64,000 bases of DNA, taken from the NCBI RefSeq assembly GCF_003347495.1, contig NZ_QCXY01000006.1, forward strand, positions 1 through 64,000, written 5' to 3'. The stretch comes from Pleomorphovibrio marinus (GTDB lineage Bacteria > Bacteroidota > Bacteroidia > Cytophagales > Cyclobacteriaceae). Made by a program: the position numbers and the translations under genes. Each line of letters starts with the position of its first letter. Position 1 is the stretch's first letter. The notes beneath the pieces were generated by a model. The model saw nothing but the letters and a program-made list of their open reading frames with translations. It did not search any database and was not told the origin of the DNA. Shown piece after piece: positions 1-9,403 of this stretch.

Positions 1-244
1 ACCATTCCCCCACAGGGTTTTTGTTCAACCCGCTTCGGGGTTGGGGGAAGGTTATGCCATACAATACCCACGGGCTTTGGCCCGCGGTTATTTTTGTTTC
101 AGCCCTTCGGGCTTTGGTCAACAAATAGATGTGCACAATATTTCCCACACGCGACCCCCAGGCCTGAGGGGACAATACAGCAATAACCGTGGGCTCAACC
201 CGAGGACACGGATAAAACAGGATGGCGTAAAACCACCCAAGAAT
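1..244 (+). repeat. Family A hairpin-rich intergenic repeat, copy 1
   Basis: This is the first of two tandem units with a period of 244 bp; the same text restarts at position 245. The unit is a chain of short palindromes (CAACCCGCTTCGGGGTTG, GGGCTTTGGCCC, AGCCCTTCGGGCT) followed by a conserved stretch around GTGCACAATATTTCCCAC. It resembles palindromic REP-like intergenic repeats of Bacteroidota. Open frames across it are accidental. The left end may lie outside the window. Confidence 0.8.
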
Positions 245-484
245 ACCATCCCCCTACCGGGTTTTTGTTCAACCCGCTTCGGGGTTGGGGGAAGGTTATG
301 CCATACAATATCCACGGGCTTTGGCCCTCGGTTACTTTTGTTTCAGCCCTTCGGGCTTTGGTCAACAAATAGATGTGCACAATATTTCCCACACGCAACC
401 CCCAGGCCTGAAGGGCCGACACAGCAATAACCGCGGGTGCAACCCGTGGACACGGCAATGACACACTGCCACCAACCCCGTAGG
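245..484 (+). repeat. Family A hairpin-rich intergenic repeat, copy 2
   Basis: Near-identical to copy 1, with a few substitutions such as GGCCCTCGG for GGCCCGCGG. It ends in the hairpin CCAACCCCGTAGGGGTTG near 473-490. A third, diverged copy in the same orientation is at 15888-16050, beyond the PUL. The rest of the gap up to the first gene (485-1036) is very AT-rich and holds only the candidate operators listed separately. Confidence 0.8.
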
Positions 485-769
485 GGTTGAACCCAAATGC
501 ATAGACTATGGTCGTAACCTAAAGGCAGGGACTATGAACTATTTGTCGGAATCAATGTCCTTTTTCACCTCGACACCACGTGGCCCAGTTACCTGATTGT
601 TAATACAGTTGCACTTGTTAAACTACATCGGTTTCCTTTTGAAATCAACAAAGAAGATTGGTTAGGAAATATTTTATACTATCTAATTTAAGTGTAAAAA
701 AGTGATCTTAAAACAAAAAAAATACTTATTTCTTTTTTTTAAATAATTTTTTTTTTAATATTGAAATAT

Positions 770-793
770 CAAATGAAGGTAATATTTCATTTG
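770..793. promoter_or_regulatory. Perfect inverted repeat, candidate operator of the PUL
   Basis: CAAATGAA (770-777) and TTCATTTG (786-793) form a perfect 8-bp inverted repeat with an 8-bp spacer, 244 bp upstream of susC in an AT-rich region. This geometry fits a dimeric DNA-binding regulator. No T-run follows it, so a terminator is unlikely. The regulator is unknown. Confidence 0.45.
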
Positions 794-861
794 GTCTACC
801 TTAAATTAAAAGAATAAAATTCTGTTTTGTTAATTTTATTATGATGATTTTAAAATTTAAT

Positions 862-873
862 GAAACCGATTTC
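862..873. promoter_or_regulatory. LacI-type operator-like sequence GAAACCGATTTC
   Basis: This 12-mer is a near-palindrome with GAAA/TTTC arms around a CG centre, the general layout of LacI-family operators. A related half (ATCGGTTTCC) lies at 627-636. The site is 164 bp upstream of the susC start codon. No LacI-type gene is present in the window, so the assignment rests on sequence shape alone. Confidence 0.35.
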
Positions 874-1036
874 CTAAAATCATTAATCACCTAATGAATA
901 GTTCTAATTTAAGCGTATTAAAAAACCCAGTTTGCCTATGGTAAAAAACCCTGCATGAGGTCAATCTGACCCAACTATCACTATGGAAATCCTTTCCATA
1001 TGTCAATTAACATCTAAAATCTAGTAAAAATCCATT

Positions 1037-4000
1037 ATGAAAACATCTTTACGCATCCGCGGAGGAGGGTATTTTTGTACCCTGTTTACAGCGGTGTTCC
1101 TCATCATGATTTGCGGAAATTCTTGGGCACAGGGCGACAGGCTCTCCAACGATTTCCTGCAGTTGAAAAGCGAAAGGCCAATGCTGGCCACCCATAAAGA
1201 AATGGGTATTTCAATTCCCGCGAAAAATGAGTTTGACATTACGGTAAAAGGAACCGTGACCGACCAGGATGGCATGCCTATCCCTGGTGCCACCGTTTCT
1301 GTGCCGGGAACCAATATCGGTACTGCCACTGACATTGATGGTAACTATACCCTAACGGTTCCTGACGATTCCAGGCTGGTGTTCTCCTTTATAGGATATG
1401 AAAGCCAAACCGTTGAAGTAGGTAACAGGGAAGTTATCGATATCAAGTTAACGGAAAGTGCCCAGGCACTGGATGAAGTGGTAGTAGTAGGCTACGGTAA
1501 ACAAGAGAAGGTAAACCTCACCGGTGCCGTGGGTGTGGCTGGTTCCGACCGATTGGTAAACAGACCCATTGCCAATGTGGCTGAAGGCCTTCAAGGGGTA
1601 ATCCCCAACCTGAACATTGAACCCCAAAGTGGTGACCCATCGCAGCCCGCTTCCTTCAATGTCAGGGGATTTACCTCCATTAATGGTGGTCAGCCATTGG
1701 TGTTGGTGGACAATGTTCCCATGGACCTGAACCAGATTAACCCTAATGATATCGAAAGTGTATCTGTATTGAAGGATGCTTCCGCCGCAGCCGTTTACGG
1801 TGCCCGGGCTGCATTTGGAGTAATTTTGGTGACCACAAAAAGCGGGCAGCAAGGTAAAGTAAGCGTATCCTTGAACAGTCAGTTGGCATTGGCCAGGCCC
1901 ATCTTCAATATGGATCCCATTACTGATCCCCATGCATTTGTAAATGCCAGAAATACAGCCAATATCCGTACTAACGGTGTCCCCCAATATGATCCCGACT
2001 GGGTGGAGGGTACCCGAAGGTGGTCAGAAAACCCAATTCCCGAAAATGAGTGGAGAGGCGTAGATGGTGCATTAAGGTTTTATGGGTTCAATAATTACCA
2101 AGATGAAATCATGACGGATTTTGCTCCTACCAGTCAACATGATATGACCATTTCGGGGGGAAGCGAAAATTCCAGTTATTTTGTCTCTTTTGGCCATTTG
2201 AGTAGGGATGGTTACTTGGCTGAGAATAACGAAAACTTCAAAAGGTACAACGTTTTGATGAAGGGGGACTTTCAAGTTACCCCTTGGTTAAAGCTGGAGG
2301 AAAAGGTGATCGTCAATACCCAAACCAGTGATAAACCCCATTTCTACAACTGGGACGTGAACATTAACTCACTGGCAAGGGTAAACCCAATCATGCCCAT
2401 ACAGTTCCCTGATCTTCCTTATTATTTGGAGCCTGGTGACAGGGACCAATACGAAAGATACGTGGGGATGTATTTCGGTGGCACCAATTTTTGGCCTTAT
2501 CTAAAGGATGGGGGTCGAAACCAGTGGAGGTCTACTGATATCTGGCTGGATCAGGGGGTAGAACTGACACCCGTCAAAGGCTTGTCCATTAGGGGTAATT
2601 TTGCGTTTAATATGTTTAACCGGACACAACAACAAGTTGCCAGCAGGGTAGAAATCGTAAATAACGATCTGAGAAACCCGGATGATATGATCAGCTTTGG
2701 TTTCAGTGGTAACGATTTCATCAATGAGGTGAACAACATGAACCAATACTATGTGATCAATGCTGTGGCAGACTACCAGTTTGATTTACCTGAAAAGCAC
2801 AAACTAAACACCATGGTGGGATATAACCAGGAATGGGGTTATAACAAGATGGTAAGGGCACAAAATAACTCCCTCATCACTCCTTTGATCACGGATTTGA
2901 ATGCCACTATCGGTTTGCAGCAGACTTTTGGGTCCCAAAATCATATGGGATTAAGAGGGGCCTTTTACAGGGTAAATTACATCTTTGACGATCGTTTCTT
3001 GATTGAATCCAACGGTCGGTACGATGGTACCTCCAGGTTTCCCCGTGACAGTCGTTTTGGTTTCTTTCCTTCCGTGTCTTTGGGTTGGAGGATTTCTAAT
3101 GAGCAATGGATGGCCGGAGCTTCCAATTGGTTAGACGAATTGAAAATCCGTGCTTCTTATGGGCAATTGGGAAATCAGTTATTGGTTGACCAAAACAACA
3201 ACCCCATTTGGTATCCCTATATACCAACAATGGGTATAGGACAATCCAATTTTATGATGGCTGGAGCTAATAGAACGCCTTTTGTTTCACCAGCTGGATT
3301 AGTAAGTCCAGACCTTACATGGGAGACCGTAATCTCCCAAAATATTGGCTTGGACTTCACCTTGTTTGGGGGCAAAATAGATGGTTCCTTGGACGTGTAC
3401 TCCAGGGATACCAAAGACATGTTGATGTCCCAGGAGATGCCTGCGCTATTGGGTACAGGGGCACCCCAAACCAACGCTGCGGACTTACGTACCTATGGTT
3501 GGGAATTGGCATTGACCTACAGGAATCAGTTGAGACCAGACCTGATGTATGATGTGACACTGGCACTTGCTGATTGGCAAGCCACCATCACTAGGTTCAA
3601 TAACCCCTCCGGTGCATTACCTGCTGGAACAAGTTCCACCAATACCTATTATGAGGGGCAAATGCTCAATGAGATTTGGGGATATGAGACCGTGGGTATT
3701 TTCCAAACCCAGGAAGAAGTGGACAATGGTCCCGATCAATCCTTCTTGGGAGCCAACTGGAGACCAGGTGATATTCAATATGCCGACTTAAATGGTGATG
3801 GTAGGATCACTTCTGGAAACAACACCTTGGAAAATCCAGGTGACAGGAGGGTGATAGGTAACTCTACACCCAGGTATTCCTTTGGTCTTAATCAAAACGT
3901 GCAATGGAAAAATTTCCATCTTAACCTGTTCTTTCAAGGGGTTTGGAGCAGGGATCATTGGCCTACTTCCGGCAACTGGACCTGGTTCTTCCCATTCAAT

Positions 4001-4354
4001 GCGGGACATGTGGAAAACTACTTTATAGATGACTCCTGGTCTGAGGACAACAGGGATGCGTATTTTGCCCATCCCCATATCTCTACCAATGACAAGAAGA
4101 ACATTCAGCCACAAACCCGGTTCCTGCAAAATGCAGGTTACGTGAGGTTGAAAAACCTTAGCTTGGGCTATGACCTTCCTACCAACTGGATGCAGACCAT
4201 AGGTTTCTCCAGCGCCAATGTGTATTTCGTGGGACAAAACCTGTGGGAATACTCCCCTATCAGGCCACCCTTGGATCCCGAAACGATTTGGGAAGGTGCT
4301 ATTCAGTACCCAATGCAAAGGATTTATACCATGGGTGTAAGGCTTACATTCTAA
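1037..4354 (+). CDS. SusC-like TonB-dependent outer-membrane transporter
   Basis: It imports oligosaccharides across the outer membrane using TonB energy and partners with the SusD protein encoded 18 bp downstream. The 1105 residues show a signal peptide (about 1-32, ending near SWAQ), a CarboxypepD_reg-like domain (about 65-145; GTVTDQDGMPIPGATV), a SusC plug motif (LDEVVVVGYGKQ, about 146-157), a plug domain to about 275 and a long beta-barrel ending in the aromatic residue of RLTF. Length is usual for the family. It is the first gene of the PUL, and two palindromic sequences upstream are candidate control sites. The start ATG is directly followed by a basic n-region. The family is certain; the substrate is inferred from the lyases that follow. 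Confidence 0.96.
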   Translation: MKTSLRIRGGGYFCTLFTAVFLIMICGNSWAQGDRLSNDFLQLKSERPMLATHKEMGISIPAKNEFDITVKGTVTDQDGMPIPGATVSVPGTNIGTATDIDGNYTLTVPDDSRLVFSFIGYESQTVEVGNREVIDIKLTESAQALDEVVVVGYGKQEKVNLTGAVGVAGSDRLVNRPIANVAEGLQGVIPNLNIEPQSGDPSQPASFNVRGFTSINGGQPLVLVDNVPMDLNQINPNDIESVSVLKDASAAAVYGARAAFGVILVTTKSGQQGKVSVSLNSQLALARPIFNMDPITDPHAFVNARNTANIRTNGVPQYDPDWVEGTRRWSENPIPENEWRGVDGALRFYGFNNYQDEIMTDFAPTSQHDMTISGGSENSSYFVSFGHLSRDGYLAENNENFKRYNVLMKGDFQVTPWLKLEEKVIVNTQTSDKPHFYNWDVNINSLARVNPIMPIQFPDLPYYLEPGDRDQYERYVGMYFGGTNFWPYLKDGGRNQWRSTDIWLDQGVELTPVKGLSIRGNFAFNMFNRTQQQVASRVEIVNNDLRNPDDMISFGFSGNDFINEVNNMNQYYVINAVADYQFDLPEKHKLNTMVGYNQEWGYNKMVRAQNNSLITPLITDLNATIGLQQTFGSQNHMGLRGAFYRVNYIFDDRFLIESNGRYDGTSRFPRDSRFGFFPSVSLGWRISNEQWMAGASNWLDELKIRASYGQLGNQLLVDQNNNPIWYPYIPTMGIGQSNFMMAGANRTPFVSPAGLVSPDLTWETVISQNIGLDFTLFGGKIDGSLDVYSRDTKDMLMSQEMPALLGTGAPQTNAADLRTYGWELALTYRNQLRPDLMYDVTLALADWQATITRFNNPSGALPAGTSSTNTYYEGQMLNEIWGYETVGIFQTQEEVDNGPDQSFLGANWRPGDIQYADLNGDGRITSGNNTLENPGDRRVIGNSTPRYSFGLNQNVQWKNFHLNLFFQGVWSRDHWPTSGNWTWFFPFNAGHVENYFIDDSWSEDNRDAYFAHPHISTNDKKNIQPQTRFLQNAGYVRLKNLSLGYDLPTNWMQTIGFSSANVYFVGQNLWEYSPIRPPLDPETIWEGAIQYPMQRIYTMGVRLTF

Positions 4355-4372
4355 CAATTAAAGCAAGAAATA

Positions 4373-6163
4373 ATGAAAAGAACAATATATAATTTCAGGC
4401 TGCTCTTTGTTGGCGTGTTTATGCTAGGCGCCTGCAACGATGATTTTCTGGAAAGATTCCCCTTGGATGAGGTGAGTGACGAGACCTTTTGGAACACGGA
4501 AAACGACTTACAAACTTATAATAATACCTTTTACCATTTAGTGCAGAACGATATCAACTTTCCCATCATGCTCGGTCACCATCAAGGCTTTGACAGCCAG
4601 GTGGCTAGTTACCTTATGGTGGATGGTTTCGCCGATAATCTTGCCCCGAACCATGAAAGGCACAGGCCATTTCAGCAAGTGAGAGCAGGAAGGCAAGTAG
4701 TGCCAACTACCTCATCCGGTATCGGTAATCAGTGGTACGGTTACAGGGGTTGGAACTTGGTAAGGGCGGTTAATATTGGGTTGGAAAACTACCCCAATGC
4801 TGCTATTCCTGATGATGTCCGAAACAGGTATGTTGGTGAAGCCCGTCTGTTTAGGGGCTGGTTTTACCACCATATCGTGAAGATGTTTGGGGATGCTCCT
4901 TGGGTGGACAGGGAACTGAATATTGACTCTGAAGAACTCTTTGCTGCCCGCGTGCCAAGGGAGGAAGTAATGGACAATGTCCTTGCGGACCTTAACTTTG
5001 CCACTGAGCATATTCCCAATGACTGGGGGGATGGAAATGACCCCGGAAGGTTAACCCGTTGGGTAGCCTTACTTGTTAAATCCAGAGTATGTTTATTTGA
5101 AGGTACCTGGAGGAAATATCATGGTGGGTCTAACCCCGAAATGTGGTTGAGGGAAGCGGCGGATGCTGCGAAGGAACTGATGGACAATGGCCCTCACTCC
5201 ATCTACACTACTGGTGATCCCACTCAGGATTACAACTCCTTCCACAGGACACTGGATATGTCCGGCAACCCAGAAATCATGGTGTTTAGAAGGTACGTAT
5301 TGGGAATAAGAACCAATCACGTACAAAACTATTATAGCTATACTGGTGGTGCGACCAGGAACGTGGTGGAGGACTATCTTTGCGAAGATGGGTTGCCTAT
5401 CACCTTATCCCCACTCTACCAAGGAGATGATAGGATTGAGGATGTTTTTGTAAACAGGGATCCCCGACTTCGTCAAACGGTATTGCATCCAGAGGATTCC
5501 GATTTCTACCTGTATCACAATGACGACGGTAGGGACTACCCTAGGATACAGGGACAGCAAGGGGGCAGGACCTCCTCTACAGGGTATCACGTGATTAAGC
5601 ATTACAATGCCTTGGATATGATTGGAAAGGCATTTGATAACGGCGAATTTCCTGCCTTAATCATGAGGTATGCGGAAGCTCTGTTAAACTATGCGGAAGC
5701 CAAGGCGGAACTAGGAGAAATCACTCAGGGGGATTTGGACATGAGTATTAATCTCCTTAGGGATAGGGTTGAAATGCCTCATTTAGACATAAATCCGCCA
5801 ATGGATCCAAGATACGCCGATGATGGTATTTCCCCATTATTGGTAGAAATCCGAAGGGAAAGAAGGATTGAGCTTTTTGGGGAAGGTTTCCGTTATGATG
5901 ATTTGAGAAGGTGGAAGCAGGGCAAAAAACTGGAGAAACCCGACATGGGAATCCAATGGAATGCTGAGGCGGAAGCCAGGTATGAAAATGCCATTATTTT
6001 CACATCAGTAGATCCGGAAAATGGGAAGACCTATATTGATGTTTATCAAAACACAGACTGGGCAGATCCAGTGTTTGATGAAAACAGGGACTATTTATGG
6101 CCCATTCCATTGAATGATCTTGCACAAAACCCCAATCTTGGCCAAAACCCAGGGTGGGAATAA
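4373..6163 (+). CDS. SusD/RagB-like surface glycan-binding lipoprotein
   Basis: It is the outer-membrane lipoprotein lid that binds glycans over the SusC barrel. The 596-residue product has a lipoprotein signal with lipobox MLGAC (Cys about residue 21), the SusD opening DDFLERFPLDEVSDETFW, TPR-like helices, and the C-terminal family signature RRERRIELFGEGFRYDDLRRW (about 500-520). It ends in NPNLGQNPGW, a typical SusD tail. It is spaced 18 bp from susC, so the two are surely co-transcribed. A strong terminator follows at 6213-6249, which may separate the transporter pair from the lyase genes or act as an attenuator that keeps transporter transcripts more abundant. No SusE/SusF-like gene is present. 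Confidence 0.95.
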   Translation: MKRTIYNFRLLFVGVFMLGACNDDFLERFPLDEVSDETFWNTENDLQTYNNTFYHLVQNDINFPIMLGHHQGFDSQVASYLMVDGFADNLAPNHERHRPFQQVRAGRQVVPTTSSGIGNQWYGYRGWNLVRAVNIGLENYPNAAIPDDVRNRYVGEARLFRGWFYHHIVKMFGDAPWVDRELNIDSEELFAARVPREEVMDNVLADLNFATEHIPNDWGDGNDPGRLTRWVALLVKSRVCLFEGTWRKYHGGSNPEMWLREAADAAKELMDNGPHSIYTTGDPTQDYNSFHRTLDMSGNPEIMVFRRYVLGIRTNHVQNYYSYTGGATRNVVEDYLCEDGLPITLSPLYQGDDRIEDVFVNRDPRLRQTVLHPEDSDFYLYHNDDGRDYPRIQGQQGGRTSSTGYHVIKHYNALDMIGKAFDNGEFPALIMRYAEALLNYAEAKAELGEITQGDLDMSINLLRDRVEMPHLDINPPMDPRYADDGISPLLVEIRRERRIELFGEGFRYDDLRRWKQGKKLEKPDMGIQWNAEAEARYENAIIFTSVDPENGKTYIDVYQNTDWADPVFDENRDYLWPIPLNDLAQNPNLGQNPGWE

Positions 6164-6212
6164 GAATATACGAACTCTTCAAGGGTAATCCTACCCTTGC
6201 AGGGTTTTAATA

Positions 6213-6249
6213 GAAAAAAAACCTGTCCCAATGGGGCAGGTTTTTTTTT
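6213..6249 (+). terminator. Rho-independent terminator after susD
   Basis: The stem CCTGTCCC / GGGGCAGG (one G-T pair) has an AAT loop, is preceded by eight A and followed by nine T. It lies 50 bp after the susD stop and about 100 bp before the lyase gene, so lyase genes may have their own promoter or be reached by readthrough. Confidence 0.85.
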
Positions 6250-6350
6250 CATTTATTTACATGAGCGGGAAGGCCTATGCCTGAAATAAAGCCCTATTTT
6301 TTGTAAATTTATGTCCATCAAGTTATCACCTGAAAACCCAAAATCCCAAT

Positions 6351-7430
6351 ATGGACCGTGTAGGTAATCCCTCTTTTGTAATAGCTGCTTTGTGGGTATT
6401 TTCAATTGGAAATACCTCTCTTGAGGCCCAGGTCATGCACCCAGATGCACAGCTTCAGTTTGTGAAAGTCCAAATCAACCACCAATCTCAGCCCTATTGG
6501 GACGCTTACCAAGAATTAATTCACTATGCCGATCAAGCTGGCCAGCATAGCCACCATGCCTTGGAAGACTTTGCGGTTCCTGGGTTCTACAAGGATCCGG
6601 AGGGACACCGAAACAATTCCCGAAGTTTACAATCCGACTCCTTTGATGCTTATGCTGCTGCCTTGGCTTATCGCTTATCAGGGGAGGAGAAATTTGCCAA
6701 AAAAGCCATCTACTTTCTCAATGCCTGGGCTACGACCAATAAGGGTTACAGTGAGGCAGATGGGCCATTGGTGATGGCCTATTCTGGTCCTGGACTGATG
6801 ATTGCCGCCGACCTCTTGAAATTTGACCCGCTTTGGCCAGATACTGACAGGGAAAAATTCAAATCCTGGGTGGATCAGGTGTATAAGAAAGCCTGTAATG
6901 AAATTAGGGAAAGAAAAAATAACTGGGCAGACTGGGGCAGGTTCGGGTCGGTATTGAGTGCCGCTTTTTTGGATAACAAGGAAGAGATGCAAACCAATAT
7001 CAACCTGGTCAAAAGCGACCTTTTCGAAAAAATTGCCGTAGACGGGCATATGCCAGAAGAGGTAAGGCGGCAGGAACGGGGACTATGGTACACCTATTTC
7101 TCCCTTGCGCCCATCACCGCAACCTGTTGGGCAATCCTTCAGGCGGAAGGAACCGACCTCCTACATTGGGAAGAGGATGGAAGGTCCGTCAAAACGGCCA
7201 TCGATTACTTGCTCCATTATGTAGAATCACCTGATGACTGGCCTTGGCATGAAAAGCAGCGCCCGGGGTCTCCGGACTCCTGGCCGGGAAACCTTATGGA
7301 GGCCATGGAACATGTCTATGAGGTAGAGGAATATGGCCAGTATGCTTACCCGGCAAGGCCTGTAAGCTATCCCACGCATCATTTTGCCTGGACCTTTCCC
7401 ACCTTGATGAAACCAAAAATGGCTTATTGA
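6351..7430 (+). CDS. Alginate-lyase-fold polysaccharide lyase (PL5/PL38-like)
   Basis: The 359-residue protein is predicted to cleave a uronic-acid polysaccharide by beta-elimination in the periplasm. A signal peptide (about 1-26, ending SLEA) is followed by an alpha-toroid of the Alginate_lyase type. Visible landmarks are SDSFDAYAAALAYRLSGE (about 94-111), NAWATTNKGY, NNWADWGRFGSVLSAAFL (about 188-206, with the conserved Asn-Trp-x-x-Trp-Gly pattern) and a late RGLWYTYFSLAPI. Size matches PL5 and PL38 enzymes, the latter including alginate and glucuronan lyases. The gene heads the lyase run after the susD terminator and is 59 bp before the next lyase. The superfamily is seen; the exact PL family and substrate are inferred. 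Confidence 0.8.
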   Translation: MDRVGNPSFVIAALWVFSIGNTSLEAQVMHPDAQLQFVKVQINHQSQPYWDAYQELIHYADQAGQHSHHALEDFAVPGFYKDPEGHRNNSRSLQSDSFDAYAAALAYRLSGEEKFAKKAIYFLNAWATTNKGYSEADGPLVMAYSGPGLMIAADLLKFDPLWPDTDREKFKSWVDQVYKKACNEIRERKNNWADWGRFGSVLSAAFLDNKEEMQTNINLVKSDLFEKIAVDGHMPEEVRRQERGLWYTYFSLAPITATCWAILQAEGTDLLHWEEDGRSVKTAIDYLLHYVESPDDWPWHEKQRPGSPDSWPGNLMEAMEHVYEVEEYGQYAYPARPVSYPTHHFAWTFPTLMKPKMAY

Positions 7431-7489
7431 GAGGAAGCTAGTTCAGCATTGCTTAATATAATCCGAAATAACAAAAAAACCCAGAAAAT

Positions 7490-9403
7490 ATGAAAACCAG
7501 TAAAAGCTTAGATAGCCTTACTTTATCATCTGTTTGGATGATGGGGCTGATGACATCATTTTTAATCATTGTCCTGCATGTTAACATCATTGCGATGCCG
7601 GGCAATTCAATCGAAAATGACCCTCCCAAGTTGGAAAACCCCATCACAGAGGCCTACCTGAAGCGAAATTTGAGAAAATCAAGTCCAAAGTTGGTTTTGA
7701 CTCCGGCCCTGGAAAGGCAAATGAAGAGAAAAATCAAAAATGACCCTATGGTGGGTAATTTCTACAAAGGCGTTAAATTGAATGCAGATGAAGTATTGCA
7801 ACAGCCCGTACTTACCCGCCAAATGACAGGCCGGAGGTTATTGGGGGTATCCAGGGACATGCTTCACAGGATCAATGTACTGGGTATGGCATACCGAATA
7901 GAAAATGACAAAAAGTACCTGGATAAAATCAATGAAGAAGTCATTGCCGTCAGTAATTTTTCCAATTGGAACCCTTCGCACTTCTTGGATGTGGCGGAAA
8001 TGTCCATGGCGGTGGCACTTGCCATAGACTGGGTGGGAAAGGACCTGCCCAAATCCACTGTGGAAATTGCAAAAGATGCGCTGATCGAAAAGGGTATTAA
8101 TCCCAGTTGGGAGGGCAACCGCGGTTGGATAGACGGAACCAATAACTGGAATCAGGTGTGCAACGGGGGCATGATAGCCGCAGCCATAATGATAGCGGAC
8201 AGGGATCCCGCCTTGGCCGCCAAAACCATCAGCCGCTCCCTGGATGGGATGCCCCACGCGCTTGCGGAATATGGGCCAGACGGGGTGTATCCCGAGGGCT
8301 CTACTTATTGGAGTTATGGAACTAGTTTTTCGGTACTTACCTCTGCCCTTTTGGAGTCTGCTTTTGGAACGGATTTCGGCATTGCGGAATATCCAGCATT
8401 CAAGGAAAGTGCGGATTTTAGGGTCTTGAGCATAGCCCCCTCCGGCTGGTATTATAATTTTGCCGATTGCGGAGATAAGCACGGTACTTCAGGGGACATT
8501 ACCTTGGCTTGGTTTGGCACTAAGACCGGAAATCCGCTTTACGTGGAAAAGGAAAAGTTTAACCAACCTGCGGAAGACATGGGCAAGCTGCACCGGATTG
8601 CAGGAGCTGGTTTGGTATGGTTATCCCAATTTGAGGCCACCGAGGAAGAACCCCTGCCACTGGCATGGAAAGGAGATGGTGCCAACCCCATTACCATTTT
8701 CAGAGATGGAAAGGAAGGCTCCGACAGCTACTATTTTGGTGGCAAAGGGGGAAAAGCCACCATCAGTCATGGCAACATGGATGCAGGCTCCTTTATTTGG
8801 GAACACAACGGGGTACGCTGGGTGATGGATCCAGGAAACCAGCCCTATAATGAGTTGGAAATTACCGGATTTAACCTCTGGGGAAATTGTCAGGAATGTG
8901 AAAGATGGACGCTGCTTACCAAAAACAACTACGGACATAGTACTCTTACGGTGAATGATGAGCTGCATGTAAACAACGGATTCGCCTCCTTGGTGGATTT
9001 TAAAGATGGAAACACTCCTGAGGCCACCTTTGACCTTGCCGAGGTGTTTGGGGAAAATATTTCCGAAGCCAAGCGAACCTTCAAAAAGCCCGATGATTCT
9101 TCACTTGTCATCGAAGACTATATCAAAGCCAATGACAACACCAAAATGGTCACTTGGCAACTTATGACCCAGGCGGATGTGGAGATCGTAAAGGGTGGAG
9201 CTATTCTAAAGCAAGATGGCAAGCAGGTCAAGCTGGAAAATCTTTCTCACCCCGACCTAATGGTTTCCCTTGTATCCCTGGATCCTGCACCATTGGAGTT
9301 GGATAGGCAATATGAAAACCTTAAGCGATTGGAAATCCGTGTTCCTGCCTGGGTCTTGGAAAACGGAGAAGGTACCCTTAGGGTAAAATTGACCAGTCAA
9401 TGA
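7490..9403 (+). CDS. Heparinase II/III-family polysaccharide lyase (paralog 1)
   Basis: The 637-residue exported lyase has an N-terminal hydrophobic segment (about 13-36), an alpha/alpha-toroid domain (about 60-400) and a C-terminal heparinase II/III beta-sandwich (about 405-637). Toroid motifs include NWNPSHFLDVAEMSMA (about 161-176), NNWNQVCNGG (about 218-227) and PDGVYPEGSTYWSYG (about 261-275). The sandwich carries ISHGNMDAGSF (about 424-434), whose His is a usual catalytic or metal-site residue of the fold, and ERWTLLTKNN. It is clearly paralogous to the product of 12140-14032, and the two genes bracket a PL8 gene. Its stop overlaps the PL8 start by 4 bp (ATGA), implying translational coupling. 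The exact PL family is not resolved here. Confidence 0.88.
   Translation: MKTSKSLDSLTLSSVWMMGLMTSFLIIVLHVNIIAMPGNSIENDPPKLENPITEAYLKRNLRKSSPKLVLTPALERQMKRKIKNDPMVGNFYKGVKLNADEVLQQPVLTRQMTGRRLLGVSRDMLHRINVLGMAYRIENDKKYLDKINEEVIAVSNFSNWNPSHFLDVAEMSMAVALAIDWVGKDLPKSTVEIAKDALIEKGINPSWEGNRGWIDGTNNWNQVCNGGMIAAAIMIADRDPALAAKTISRSLDGMPHALAEYGPDGVYPEGSTYWSYGTSFSVLTSALLESAFGTDFGIAEYPAFKESADFRVLSIAPSGWYYNFADCGDKHGTSGDITLAWFGTKTGNPLYVEKEKFNQPAEDMGKLHRIAGAGLVWLSQFEATEEEPLPLAWKGDGANPITIFRDGKEGSDSYYFGGKGGKATISHGNMDAGSFIWEHNGVRWVMDPGNQPYNELEITGFNLWGNCQECERWTLLTKNNYGHSTLTVNDELHVNNGFASLVDFKDGNTPEATFDLAEVFGENISEAKRTFKKPDDSSLVIEDYIKANDNTKMVTWQLMTQADVEIVKGGAILKQDGKQVKLENLSHPDLMVSLVSLDPAPLELDRQYENLKRLEIRVPAWVLENGEGTLRVKLTSQ

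Noticed and set aside
41-464. Open frames on both strands across the family A repeats
   Set aside because: They are made wholly of repeat DNA, repeat their own sequence internally and have no leader or family; they follow from the palindromic repeat.
1-484. CRISPR array
   Set aside because: There are two long near-identical tandem units of 244 bp, without short repeats and unique spacers; no cas gene in the window.
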